Positions 27,348 to 37,077 of a stretch of 64,000 nucleotides of DNA are shown in pieces. Position 1 is the first letter of the stretch. Each line of letters starts with the position of its first letter. The translations under genes were made by a program, and so were the position numbers. The notes below the pieces were generated by a model that ran no database searches, had not been told where the DNA came from, and saw nothing but the letters and a program-made list of their open reading frames with translations. Origin of the DNA: Azorhizobium caulinodans ORS 571 (GTDB lineage: Bacteria; Pseudomonadota; Alphaproteobacteria; Rhizobiales; Xanthobacteraceae); NCBI RefSeq assembly GCF_000010525.1, contig NC_009937.1, positions 811,501 to 875,500 on the forward strand, written 5' to 3'.

Positions 27348-29831
27348 CTACTTCAGTTCGATCTTGTACATCTGCGTGAGGCAGTTGCCCGGCTTGCCGT
27401 CCTTGAGCCGGAAGGCCCACTGGTACGACTGCTCGGGAATTTCCTGGCCGTTGATGCGCAGCGTCAGCGTGCCCGTGCACACCGGCCCCTTGCGGCTGTC
27501 GATCTGCACCAGAAGGGTATTCTCCCCCTCCTTCAGCAAGGGTTTGATCGCGACCCAGCGGCTGCGCAGCGAACCCTCCGCGATCGCCACCAGCTCGCCG
27601 TTCAGCGTGATTCGCATGCTGTCCTGCACATGCTCGGCGAGCAGTTCCGCGCTCCGGATGTTCTTGAACACCATCGGGTCGGGTTTGCACATCACACCGG
27701 CGGTGCTGCAGGCCTGCGAGGAAATGGTCTCGCGCATCATAAAGGCGCCGCCGGCGAGCCCGCCACCGACCACGACGACGCTGCCGCCGACGATCGCCAG
27801 CGTCTTGACCGACGGCTTCTTGAACTTGAGGCCGAATTTCCCCTTGGCCGTCGGTGCCGCCTCGTCCGTCTTCGCGGACGGGGCGGGCATGGGAGGCGGA
27901 GCGGCCTTGGCTTTCGCCTTCGACTTGCGGAAGGACGGCAGTTTCAGCTTGGGCAGGCCAAACTTCGGCAGCCGCAGCCATTTGCGCTTGGGCTTGGCCT
28001 TGACGGGTTCCGGTGCCGGGGCGGGCGGCTCCAGCATGTCCGGCATGGGTGGAAAGGCCGGCGCATCGTCATCGGCGTCGTCCGCCGGATCAGCTGCGGC
28101 GCGCTTGCTCTCCTCCGGGGGCGTCGCCTCGGCGGGGGCGACATCGGCCTCCGGCTCTTCCTCTTCGACGACCGGCTCGGGGCCACCGGTGAAGTCACCG
28201 TTGAGAAGCGCGTCCAGTTCCTTCTGGCTGAGCGGCTTGCCCGCACGTCCCGCGGCGTCCTCCGGCTTCGGCTCGGCCTTCTTGCGCGGCGGCGGCGAGA
28301 AGCCGTCGTCCATCAGCGCATCCAGCTCCTTCTGGGAGAGGGGCTTATCGGACTTCGGGGCGGGCGCTTCGTCTTCGACCTTCTTCTTGCGCGGCGGCGG
28401 CGAGAAGCCGTCGTCCATCAGCGCATCCAGCTCCTTCTGGCTGAGCGGCTTGTCGGACTTCGGGGCGGGAGCTTCGTCCTCCGTCTTCTTCTTGCGTGGC
28501 GGCGGCGAGAAGCCGTCGTCCATCAGCGCATCCAGCTCCTTCTGGCTGAGCGGCTTGTCGGACTTCGGGGCGGGAGCTTCGTCCTCCGCCTTCTTCTTGC
28601 GTGGCGGCGGCGAGAAGCCGTCGTCCATCAGCGCGTCCAGCTCTTTCTGGCTGAGGGGCTTGTCGGACTTCGGTGCCGGGGCCTCGTCCTCCGCCTTCTT
28701 CTTGCGCGGTGGCGGTGAGAAGCCGTCGTCCATCAGCGCGTCCAGCTCCTTCTGGCTGAGCGGCTTATCGGACTTCGGGGCGGGCGCGGGTTCCTCGACC
28801 TTCTTGCGCGGGGGCGGGGAGAAGCCGCCATCCATCAGCGCATCGAGCTCTTTCTGGCTGAGCGGCTTGTCGGACTTCGGTGCCGGGGCTTCCTCGGCCT
28901 TAGGCTCGGGCTTCTTGCGCGGCGGCGGCGAGAAGCCGCCATCCATCAGCGCATCCAACTCCTTCTGGGAGAGGGGCTTATCGGACTTCGGGGCAGGCGC
29001 GGGCTCTTCGGCCTTGGGTTCTGGCTTCTTACGCGGGGGCGGCGAGAAGCCGCCATCCATCAGCGCATCCAGCTCCTTTTGGGAGAGGGGCTTATCGGAC
29101 TTCGGGGCAGGCGCGGGGTCTTCGGCCTTGGGCTCGGGCTTCTTGCGCGGCGGCGGGGAGAAGCCGTCGTCCATCAGCGCATCCAGCTCCTTTTGGGAGA
29201 GGGGCTTGTCGGACTTCGGTGCGGGGGCTTCCTCGGCCTTGGGCTCTGGCTTCTTGCGCGGCGGCGGCGAGAAGCCGTCGTCCATCAGAGCGTCCAGCTC
29301 CTTCTGAGAGAGGGGCTTGTCGGACTTCGGTGCGGGGGCTTCCTCGGCCTTGGGCTCCGGCTTCTTGCGCGGGGGCGGGGAGAAGCCGCCATCCATCAGC
29401 GCATCCAGCTCTTTCTGGCTGAGCGGCTTGTCGGATTTCGGGGCGGGCTTGGGCGCCGGCTTGGGCTTGGGTTCCGGTTCGAACTTGCGGCGCGGCGGCG
29501 GGCTGAAGCCCTCGTCCAGGAGCGCCTTCAGGCTCTTCTTGCTGAGCGGAACATAGTTCGAATCGCCCTGATCGCCGCCGTCGCCCTCGTCGGGATCTTC
29601 CGGAGCGGTGCCGTCCGGCGACGCTGCGGTCGCGTCGGAGCCGGAGGCCTTGGTGTCGTCAACGGCGAAATGGCGGGCCGGCCCTTCGGCACGGAGGGCG
29701 TCCATGGCGAGCGACATCGCTCGCTTGAGCCAGGAGGGCAGGCCAAAACGCGGCAGCCGGAGCGTAGGCTCCGGCAGCCAGAACGTGAACTGGTACTCCC
29801 TCAGCGAAGCGACGCTGGAGGTCACCGCCAT
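27348..29831 (-). CDS. Membrane protein with 13 tandem FliM-like LSQKELDAL repeats
   Basis: 827 residues, no family that I recognise. Residues 1-90: a basic, Trp/Leu/Pro-rich segment (LRLPRFGLPSW, about 24-34) then an acidic linker. Residues 95-547: one degenerate and twelve near-exact copies of a 34-38 residue unit, each KPLSQKELDAL-MDxGFSPPPRKK followed by a Pro/Glu/Lys linker. The last copy reads LSQKELDALLNGD, very close to the CheY-P-binding N-terminus of FliM. Residues 548-610: acidic. Residues 618-636: a second basic segment (WLRLPKFGLPKLKLPSF). Residues 678-698: one membrane helix. Residues 699-827: C-terminal domain with four Cys (708, 715, 785, 817), probably disulfide-bonded in the periplasm. 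Lys-rich flanks before the helix support cytoplasmic repeats. Function unknown. Confidence 0.85.
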   Translation of the reverse strand: MAVTSSVASLREYQFTFWLPEPTLRLPRFGLPSWLKRAMSLAMDALRAEGPARHFAVDDTKASGSDATAASPDGTAPEDPDEGDGGDQGDSNYVPLSKKSLKALLDEGFSPPPRRKFEPEPKPKPAPKPAPKSDKPLSQKELDALMDGGFSPPPRKKPEPKAEEAPAPKSDKPLSQKELDALMDDGFSPPPRKKPEPKAEEAPAPKSDKPLSQKELDALMDDGFSPPPRKKPEPKAEDPAPAPKSDKPLSQKELDALMDGGFSPPPRKKPEPKAEEPAPAPKSDKPLSQKELDALMDGGFSPPPRKKPEPKAEEAPAPKSDKPLSQKELDALMDGGFSPPPRKKVEEPAPAPKSDKPLSQKELDALMDDGFSPPPRKKKAEDEAPAPKSDKPLSQKELDALMDDGFSPPPRKKKAEDEAPAPKSDKPLSQKELDALMDDGFSPPPRKKKTEDEAPAPKSDKPLSQKELDALMDDGFSPPPRKKKVEDEAPAPKSDKPLSQKELDALMDDGFSPPPRKKAEPKPEDAAGRAGKPLSQKELDALLNGDFTGGPEPVVEEEEPEADVAPAEATPPEESKRAAADPADDADDDAPAFPPMPDMLEPPAPAPEPVKAKPKRKWLRLPKFGLPKLKLPSFRKSKAKAKAAPPPMPAPSAKTDEAAPTAKGKFGLKFKKPSVKTLAIVGGSVVVVGGGLAGGAFMMRETISSQACSTAGVMCKPDPMVFKNIRSAELLAEHVQDSMRITLNGELVAIAEGSLRSRWVAIKPLLKEGENTLLVQIDSRKGPVCTGTLTLRINGQEIPEQSYQWAFRLKDGKPGNCLTQMYKIELK
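28191..29549. repeat. In-frame tandem repeat array, 13 units of about 102-114 bp
   Basis: The array encodes residues 95-547 of the repeat protein. Four consecutive units (residues 356-495) are 105 bp each and differ by single codons. Units in residues 135-321 are 111-114 bp with a PEPKAEE linker. The unit at 322-355 is shortest. The core coding LSQKELDAL is almost invariant, while linkers drift. All length changes are multiples of three, as expected under selection for the reading frame. Confidence 0.92.
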
Positions 29832-29893
29832 GACATCCGCCCTTCTTCACGGGGATACCTCCCCCTGGAAGGATGGATATAGCGGCCCGAGCT

Positions 29894-31120
<1,227 letters not shown>

Positions 31121-31223
31121 CTAATCACTCGAAGGCTTGAGCGGAGCCCGGCAAGGGCGCCCGCTGCGGTTGGGTCGAAGGCCACCCGCGCCATCCGGGG
31201 CGAGGGGCGAAAATCCGCGCGGA

Positions 31224-32060
31224 CTATAGGCCCGCGCCGCGCCGTGGCAAGTAGCGTGCGGCAAGACGCGACGCCTGCCGCCACAGGAAGCGTGCCGTAG
31301 CGGCGCTCCACCGCCAGAGGCGGGCGGCGAGCCGGTGCAGGGCGACGCCGATCCGCGCCACCCAGGCCTCCGCCTCGGCATCCGTCGGCGCCCCGCGCCG
31401 GTCGAACAGCCACCAGCGCAGCAGCACGATGATCATCACCACCAGCACGCCGGAAAAGATGACGTCGGTGAAGAAATGCCCTCCAAAGGCGAGGCGCAGC
31501 CCGCCGGCGGCAAGTCCGAAGACCACCGCGGCCCCCAGCGCTACGGGGCCGAGGGGGCCGGGCACGAGGCTGGCCGGTGCCACCGTCCAGAAGCCGAGCG
31601 CGCCTTCGCCGGAGACGAAGGAGCAGTTGGCGGGGCATGTGCCGGCGGTGGAGTACCAGGGCGTGAAGGCCTTCTGCCCCCCGAACTCCTCCACATGCAC
31701 CGGGCGCGGCCGGCCCCACTTCTCTTTCAGGATGCCGTTCACCATGAGGCCGGGGCCGAGCGCCATGGCGAGCGCCAGCAGCAAGGCGGGGCGGGCCGGC
31801 ATGAACATGCGGCGCGCAGGGAACAGCAGCTTCAGGATCAGTGCGGCGAAGGCCGGGGCGGCGATGAGCCAGGGCAGGACGTTGCCCGCCTGCCGCAGCG
31901 TCTTGCCCCAGCCCGTGCCGGCCCAGGGGAAGCTGTTGGTCGTCTTGTCCCAGAACCAGGCGGTGATGGTGAGGTCGAGGCTCGGAAACAGTGTGAAGAG
32001 GATGAGAACGGCCGCACCCGCCAACAAGGTGAGGAACACCAGCCACCGCACGCCGCCCAC
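31224..32060 (-). CDS. PAP2-superfamily membrane phosphatase, possibly lipid phosphatase
   Basis: 278 residues with about six membrane helices. Motif 1 is KEKWGRPRP, matching K-x6-RP. Motif 3 is RLAFGGHFFTD, matching R-x5-H-x3-D. Motif 2, usually SGH, reads SGE here. The family removes phosphate from lipids such as undecaprenyl diphosphate, phosphatidylglycerophosphate or lipid A on the periplasmic side. A LpxE-like role is possible. A C-terminal basic tail of about 50 residues follows the last helix. The start is uncertain: GTG 32060 is used, the frame stays open upstream, and a GTG at 32051 is also possible. Confidence 0.82.
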   Translation of the reverse strand: MGGVRWLVFLTLLAGAAVLILFTLFPSLDLTITAWFWDKTTNSFPWAGTGWGKTLRQAGNVLPWLIAAPAFAALILKLLFPARRMFMPARPALLLALAMALGPGLMVNGILKEKWGRPRPVHVEEFGGQKAFTPWYSTAGTCPANCSFVSGEGALGFWTVAPASLVPGPLGPVALGAAVVFGLAAGGLRLAFGGHFFTDVIFSGVLVVMIIVLLRWWLFDRRGAPTDAEAEAWVARIGVALHRLAARLWRWSAATARFLWRQASRLAARYLPRRGAGL

Positions 32061-32172
32061 TCCCGTCTTGCCGGCCGCCGCCGGCGGCGGGGACGATGGA
32101 TTTTGATCTCGGTCGTTGCCGGATGCACGATCCGGCGCGACAGTCGGCCCGATGTAAGCGGAGGAAACGGCA

Positions 32173-32799
32173 ATGAGAAGGCCAAGCCTGGATTTCTATT
32201 ACGAGTTCTCCTCCCCCTATTCCTACCTCTCTGCGGTGCGCATCGGCCCCCTGGCCGAGGCGGCGGGGGTGCATGTGACGTGGAAGCCCTTCCTGCTCGG
32301 TCCCATCTTCGCCGAACTCGGCTATTCCTCCTCGCCCTTCGTGGACGTGCCGCTGAAGGGGGAGCACATGTGGCGCGACGTGCAGCGCCTCGCCGTCCAT
32401 TACGGACTGCCGGACGTGGTACGGCCGGACTTCTTCCCGCTGAACACGCTGCTCGCCGCCCGTGTGGCGCTCCATCTCAACGACGCTTCACGCCCGGGCT
32501 TCACGGTGGCCGCCTTCAAGGCGCTGTTCGCGAAGGGGCGGGACATTTCGGACCGGGAGGTGGTGCGGCAGGTACTGGCCGGTCTCGGACACTATTGCGA
32601 TCACGTAATCGATGCGGCCGAGACGGCCGAGAACAAGGCGGCGCTCAAGGCGCGCGTGGAAGAGGCGCGCGCGGCGGGCGTCTTCGGCGCGCCGACCTTC
32701 ATCACCGATGACGGTGAACTGTTCTGGGGCAACGATCGGCTGGAGATGGCCATCGCCCATGCGGCGGCCGGCGGCGCGACTGCGGCCAAGGCCTCCTGA
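32173..32799 (+). CDS. 2-hydroxychromene-2-carboxylate isomerase family protein
   Basis: 208 residues, thioredoxin-fold protein of the DsbA/kappa-GST type. The N-terminal DFYYEFSSPYSYL is the family signature, with Ser in place of the redox Cys. The C-terminal GAPTFITDDGELFWGNDRL is the conserved cis-Pro and active-site region. True members isomerise an intermediate of naphthalene degradation with glutathione; many are general glutathione-dependent isomerases. No aromatic ring-cleavage genes adjoin. The start has a strong GGAGGAAAC site. Divergent from the PAP2 gene. Confidence 0.88.
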   Translation: MRRPSLDFYYEFSSPYSYLSAVRIGPLAEAAGVHVTWKPFLLGPIFAELGYSSSPFVDVPLKGEHMWRDVQRLAVHYGLPDVVRPDFFPLNTLLAARVALHLNDASRPGFTVAAFKALFAKGRDISDREVVRQVLAGLGHYCDHVIDAAETAENKAALKARVEEARAAGVFGAPTFITDDGELFWGNDRLEMAIAHAAAGGATAAKAS

Positions 32800-32809
32800 G
32801 CGGCGACGC

Positions 32810-33292
32810 TCAGGCGAAGGCGCGGGAGAAGCCCGAGGGGGCGCGCTGGAAGCCGGCGTTCCAGCCCGCCACGGCCCAATAGGCGATGCCGCCCACGAGC
32901 CCTGCGGTCAGGAGGTTGTCGGCGCTGATCGCGGGCAGCCCGGCCGCCCAGCCCAGCGAGAAGAGCTGGCCGGTCAGCCAGCCGCAGGTGGCGCCGTTGG
33001 CAGCGTGGAACATGAAGGAGCGGACGCCGAAATATTCCGACACCGCAATGCCGACGATCGCGAGCTTCCAGATCGTCACCACTTGCGTGGCGGCGCAGGC
33101 GAGCAGGAGCGAGAAGGGCAGCTTGCGCGAGGCGAAGATCTCGCTCGGGTCACGCAGCCAGATGCTGTCCACAGGGGGCTTCGGGGTGATGAAGGCGCCG
33201 TAGGTCGCAACCAGCGCGCCCGAGAGGGCGGCGAGGACGAGGCCGATGCTGATGACCAGCAGGCGCGTCAGAAGTGGGCTGTGCGACGGCAA
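32810..33292 (-). CDS. Small four-helix membrane protein, paralogue 1 of 3
   Basis: 160 residues, unknown family. About four membrane helices: near 8-31, 60-85, 95-120 and 127-146. The C-terminal part has FMFHAANGA and then GGIAYWAVAGWNAGF. The same pattern occurs in the two genes at 33469-33990 and 34047-34547. The TTG start at 33292 is preceded by GGGGA. No catalytic motif is visible. The three copies lie on the same strand with gaps of 176 and 56 bases. Confidence 0.75.
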   Translation of the reverse strand: MPSHSPLLTRLLVISIGLVLAALSGALVATYGAFITPKPPVDSIWLRDPSEIFASRKLPFSLLLACAATQVVTIWKLAIVGIAVSEYFGVRSFMFHAANGATCGWLTGQLFSLGWAAGLPAISADNLLTAGLVGGIAYWAVAGWNAGFQRAPSGFSRAFA

Positions 33293-33468
33293 GGCGATCC
33301 CCGCTTGAGCTGTCCGGACGACCCGGTCCCCGATGCCGCTGGCCGGAATCGTTGGCTCGGGATCAGCCCGGGACTCGATCCGTATCCAGTCGTGCCATCA
33401 TAGGCCGCGCCCCAAGGCTGGCCAAGGCGCGTAAGGGCCGAGGCTTGGCTCAGGCTTGCATCCGCATC

Positions 33469-33990
33469 TCAGGCCGGCGGCGGGGGCCGGTCTCCGGGGC
33501 GGGTCTTATCGTCGTGTCCAGTCTTGCGTCGGCTGCCGGCGCCGCGCCCCGCGATCAGCCAGTAGGCGAAGCCTCCGGCGGCTGCGGTGGCGAGGATGTC
33601 CATCGGGAATGGCCCGGCGGGGTTGCCGAGGTCCAGCAAGGCGAGGAAGCCCGCGCTCGCGAGGCCTGCGGCCAGCCAGCATCCCATGTGGAAGACGATG
33701 GAACTCTCGCGGCGCACCTCCGCCACCACCGCGCCCGCGACGCCCATCTGCCAGACCAGATACGTGTTCATGTAGGGCTGGACGGCAGTGAGCACGAGGC
33801 TGACGGGCAGCAGGATCGCGGCCACGATGACGTCGCTCGCGGTCCATTCCGCCGGCGTGGAGCCGGGCGGCGGGCCGAGCACATGCAGGGTCATGAAGTG
33901 CAGCGAGACGAACGCGCAGGCCGCCAGCGCCCCCGCGAGCCCCAGCACCACGACCACGATGCGTGGCAGGAAATCATCGAGCTTGGGCAG
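33469..33990 (-). CDS. Small four-helix membrane protein, paralogue 2 of 3
   Basis: About 173 residues, unknown family. The first helix (RIVVVVLGLAGALAACAFVS) aligns with those of the neighbouring paralogues, and the end has GGFAYWLIAGRGAG followed by a charged tail. There is no ATG, GTG or TTG at the right place. A CTG at 33990 with GGGAG six bases upstream places the start exactly where paralogues begin, so I infer a rare CTG start. A longer frame reaching 34449 overlaps the next gene and is not supported. Confidence 0.65.
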   Translation of the reverse strand: MPKLDDFLPRIVVVVLGLAGALAACAFVSLHFMTLHVLGPPPGSTPAEWTASDVIVAAILLPVSLVLTAVQPYMNTYLVWQMGVAGAVVAEVRRESSIVFHMGCWLAAGLASAGFLALLDLGNPAGPFPMDILATAAAGGFAYWLIAGRGAGSRRKTGHDDKTRPGDRPPPPA

Positions 33991-34046
33991 GGGATTCTCC
34001 CAGGGGCGTGGGGGAAGCCGGATGCGATGGCACCCGGCCGAGCCAA

Positions 34047-34547
34047 TCAGGCCGCTGAGGCAGGGGGCTGCGGCGTGGGGGACGGGGGGCGTGAGCGCAC
34101 AGGCTTCCAGAAGCCCGCGCTCCAGCCGGCGACGAGCCAGTAGACGAGCCCGCCCGCGAGGCCGGCCGCGAGGATGTAGAAGGGATCGGCTGGGGCCGTG
34201 GCCTCTCCGCTGATGCGAGGGAAGAGCCGCGCGCCGACGAAGGCCGAGACGGCGCCGTTGGCCACGTGGAACAGCCACGAGCGGGCCGCGAACACCTCGG
34301 CGAACAGCACGCCCACCAGTGCCACCAGCCACATCACGCTCACCAGGAAGGTGACGAGGAAGGTGCCCGTGAACAGCGCCTCCATGATCGCCACCCAGGT
34401 TTCCGGTGCCAGCCCGAGCGACTGGTTGGCGAGCGCCCCGATACGCCACTGGCCGAACAGGATGACGGCCACGCCGGCGAGAATCGCGGCGAGCAGGCCG
34501 ATGGGAATGACGAGGATGCGCAGCAGGAGGCGGAAGACGGAATCCAA
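34047..34547 (-). CDS. Small four-helix membrane protein, paralogue 3 of 3
   Basis: About 166 residues, unknown family. The first helix is RILVIPIGLLAAILAGVAVIL. The middle has WLFHVANGAV, and the end GGLVYWLVAGWSAGF, matching the other two paralogues. The TTG at 34547 lies directly after the stop of the VOC gene at 34552; an ATG inside that gene (near 34580) is an alternative. The order of the three genes and their conserved YW-x2-AG ends suggest tandem duplication. Role unknown. Confidence 0.7.
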   Translation of the reverse strand: MDSVFRLLLRILVIPIGLLAAILAGVAVILFGQWRIGALANQSLGLAPETWVAIMEALFTGTFLVTFLVSVMWLVALVGVLFAEVFAARSWLFHVANGAVSAFVGARLFPRISGEATAPADPFYILAAGLAGGLVYWLVAGWSAGFWKPVRSRPPSPTPQPPASAA

Positions 34548-34551
34548 GGGA

Positions 34552-34938
34552 TCAGACCGGATGGTGGCACACCGCCTCGACATTGTTCCCGTCAGGATCA
34601 AGGACGAAAGCGGCGTAGTAATTCGGATGATAGTGGAGGCGGAGGCCGGGCGCGCCGTTGTCGCGTCCGCCCGCCGCCAGCGCGGCCGCGTAAAAGGCAT
34701 CCACCGATGCCCGGTCCGGGGCGGCGAAGGCCACGTGCAGCGGACCGCTCACCGGCGTGGCATCGCTGATCCAGAAGGATGGCTTGCCCGCAACGCCGAA
34801 GCCGATATGGGCGTGCCCGCCGCTCTCCTGCGCGCTCACCTGCATCTGCACCGTGGCGCCGATCGGGCCGAGCGCTGCGAGATAAAAGGAGCGGGAGCGC
34901 TCAAGATCGCTGACGGCAAGGCCCAGATGGTCGATCAT
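34552..34938 (-). CDS. VOC (glyoxalase/bleomycin resistance) family protein
   Basis: 128 residues, the size of a two-module vicinal-oxygen-chelate protein. The first module starts with MIDHLGLAVSDLERSRSFY, with His4 as a likely metal ligand. The second includes LHVAFAA and ends in DPDGNNVEAVCH, with the Glu ligand. Members are lyases, dioxygenases or resistance proteins; the substrate cannot be told. It lies just downstream of rlmN on the same strand, 21 bases away. Confidence 0.88.
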   Translation of the reverse strand: MIDHLGLAVSDLERSRSFYLAALGPIGATVQMQVSAQESGGHAHIGFGVAGKPSFWISDATPVSGPLHVAFAAPDRASVDAFYAAALAAGGRDNGAPGLRLHYHPNYYAAFVLDPDGNNVEAVCHHPV

Positions 34939-34959
34939 GCCAACTCCCTTGGCCGGGTG

Positions 34960-36180
34960 CTACTCCGCCGCGGCCGCCATGGCCCGGAGTGCGAGGCGCT
35001 CGCGGGCGGAGAGTTTCTCGGTCTCGCTCTTCAACTGGCCGCAGGCGGCGAGGATGTCGCGCCCGCGCGGGGTGCGCACCGGGCTCGCATAGCCGGCGCG
35101 GAAGACGATGTCCGAGAACTTCTCGATCGTCTCCCAGTCCGAGCACTCATATTTGGTGCCGGGCCAGGGGTTGAAGGGAATGAGGTTGATCTTGGCCGGC
35201 ACGCCTTCCAGCAGCTTCACCAGGGCGCGGGCGTCCGCCGGGCTGTCGTTCACGCCCTTCAGCATCACATATTCAAAGGTGATGCGCTTGGCGTTGGAGG
35301 CGGCCGGATAGGTGCGGCAGGCCTCCATCAGCTCGGCGATGGGATACTTCTTGTTGATGGGCACCAGCACGTCGCGCAGGTCGTCGCGCACCGCGTGCAG
35401 CGAGATGGCGAGCATGGGACCGACCTCGCGGCCGAGCTTCTCGATCTCAGGCACCACGCCCGAGGTGGAGACGGTGATGCGGCGTTTGCCGAGGCCGAGG
35501 CCGTCGCCATCGGCCAGGATCTCGATGGCCTCGGCGACCGAGTCATAGGCATAGAGCGGCTCGCCCATGCCCATGAAGACGATGTTGGTGACGAGGCGGT
35601 CGCCTTCCGTGGGCAGGCCGGGGCCTACCGCGCGCTCACGGCCGGGATAGTCGCCCAGCCGGTCGCGGGCGACGAGCACCTGCGCCACGATTTCGGCGGC
35701 GGTGAGGTTGCGCACGAGCCGCTGCGTGCCGGTGTGGCAGAAGGCGCAGTTCAGCGTGCAGCCCACCTGGCTGGAGACGCACAGCGTGCCGCGATCCCGC
35801 TCGGGGATATAGACCGCCTCCACTTCGTGGGGGCGCTCGCCGGGCGTTTCCGCCGGCAGGCGCAGCAGCCACTTGCGGGTGCCGTCCTGTGACACCTGCT
35901 CCACCACGATCTCGGGCCGGGCGAGGGAATAATGCTCCGCCAGCTGCGTCCGCAACGTCTTGGAGACGTTGGTCATTTCCGCAAAGTCGGTGGCGCCGCG
36001 CAGGTAGATCCAGTGCCATAGCTGGTTGACGCGCATCTTCCGCTCGCGCTCCGGCACGCCGATGGCGGCGAGCGCAAGCCCCAGCTTCTCCCGGTCGAGA
36101 CCGGCGAGGGAGGGCAGAATGGAAAGCGCCGCCACGGGGGCGGCCACGGCAGTCGGCGAAGGCATCATGGGCGCATACAT
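34960..36180 (-). CDS. rlmN: Dual-specificity 23S rRNA/tRNA adenine-C2 methyltransferase
   Basis: Radical SAM enzyme that methylates A2503 of 23S rRNA and A37 of some tRNAs. 406 residues, normal for alphaproteobacteria. The iron-sulfur motif C-x3-C-x2-C is in [12 protein letters not shown]. The SAM-binding GMGEPL segment follows. The substrate-lysing Cys pair includes the C-terminal Cys in AACGQLKSE. Start ATG 36180; ATG 36168 is also possible. It is followed by the VOC gene on the same strand, and the ialB-type gene lies upstream with a gap of about 88 bases. Confidence 0.96.
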   Translation of the reverse strand: MYAPMMPSPTAVAAPVAALSILPSLAGLDREKLGLALAAIGVPERERKMRVNQLWHWIYLRGATDFAEMTNVSKTLRTQLAEHYSLARPEIVVEQVSQDGTRKWLLRLPAETPGERPHEVEAVYIPERDRGTLCVSSQVGCTLNCAFCHTGTQRLVRNLTAAEIVAQVLVARDRLGDYPGRERAVGPGLPTEGDRLVTNIVFMGMGEPLYAYDSVAEAIEILADGDGLGLGKRRITVSTSGVVPEIEKLGREVGPMLAISLHAVRDDLRDVLVPINKKYPIAELMEACRTYPAASNAKRITFEYVMLKGVNDSPADARALVKLLEGVPAKINLIPFNPWPGTKYECSDWETIEKFSDIVFRAGYASPVRTPRGRDILAACGQLKSETEKLSARERLALRAMAAAAE

Positions 36181-36268
36181 AATGAATTCCCGCCCGTCCG
36201 GCTACCGCGCTTCAAGCATGAGGGGCCTGCCGGCGGGGCCGGCAGGCGGGTCGGGCCGTTTCAGGCGG

Positions 36269-36805
36269 TCAGCGGCATTCCTGCGCCACGCGGTCGAGCG
36301 CCTGACCGATACCGTTCAGCGAGTATTTGTCGGTGGTCGGATTGCCGCGCGAGGAGCTGGACACCACGATGGCATCGCGGCCCTTGCGCAGGGTGTCCAC
36401 GAGACGGCCTTCGTCCGCCACGTTCCGGACCCAGGCGCCTTCGGACTTGGTGTAGAGCTCGAACGTGGTGCCGCCAACGGTGACCTTGGCCTCGCTGCCC
36501 TCCTTGAGCGGGAAGCCCATGGTGAAGCTCACCTCGTTCTTCACATTCTCGCCGGGGCGGGTGCTGATGAAGAAATAGGCCGGATCACGCTTCAGGCCGC
36601 CGGGCTGGCGATCCTTCGGCTGGGAAATGGCGTAACAGACCTTCGGAGCACTCGTGCTCACATAGACGCTCCAGTCGCCGAACTGGGCGACGGCCTTGGA
36701 CGAACCCTGGCCCTGGGCCGAAGCCGTGCCGGCCGCGCAGGCCATCAAAGCGGCGGCCATCAGGGTGAGGCGCGCCCGGTTGAAGCTGGCACGATGGTGA
36801 GCCAT
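36269..36805 (-). CDS. Invasion-associated locus B (IalB) family protein
   Basis: Secreted periplasmic protein, 178 residues. The signal peptide (hydrophobic core ending in GTASAQ) follows ATG 36805, which has AGGAGA upstream. The mature part carries the family pattern FGDWSVYV, KVCYAISQP and a late SLNGIGQALDRVAQEC, with two Cys that may pair. IalB-type proteins are widespread in alphaproteobacteria and in Bartonella contribute to entry into red cells; the general role is unclear. Divergent from the quinone oxidoreductase gene across about 270 bases. Confidence 0.9.
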   Translation of the reverse strand: MAHHRASFNRARLTLMAAALMACAAGTASAQGQGSSKAVAQFGDWSVYVSTSAPKVCYAISQPKDRQPGGLKRDPAYFFISTRPGENVKNEVSFTMGFPLKEGSEAKVTVGGTTFELYTKSEGAWVRNVADEGRLVDTLRKGRDAIVVSSSSRGNPTTDKYSLNGIGQALDRVAQECR

Positions 36806-37077
36806 GGCATCTCCTGAACGAGGTATGCGGTCCGCGCGCATTGACGCAAACATGAAGTCCGTTGCGGGTAACGGTGCCTCCGTAATGGGGGAGGCGGCCG
36901 AAAAAATGGCACACACAACGTTTCCCTTTTGATTAATCTCGCGCAAAAGGCGCCGAAAAAGGACGCCGGTTACAGGTTTTTGATGGGAGCCGGTTCCAGG
37001 GTGTGGCGTGCCTGCGGCAGCGCCCGCGTCTGATGGATCAGGGGCGCTCATCCACGGAAGGGGAGACGAATCGTCCC

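Noticed and set aside
26896-29307. 803-residue open frame on the plus strand, Ser/Gly-rich with repeats
   Set aside because: It is the antisense shadow of the LSQKELDAL repeat array, starts inside the MFS gene, and has low-complexity composition with no ribosome site or family pattern.
28191-29549. Regular repeats that could suggest a CRISPR array
   Set aside because: Units are over 100 bp, code in one open frame, and have no unique spacers or cas genes nearby.
34097-34449. Extension of the second small membrane paralogue to 34449
   Set aside because: It overlaps the third paralogue in another frame, and paralogue alignment places the start near 33990.
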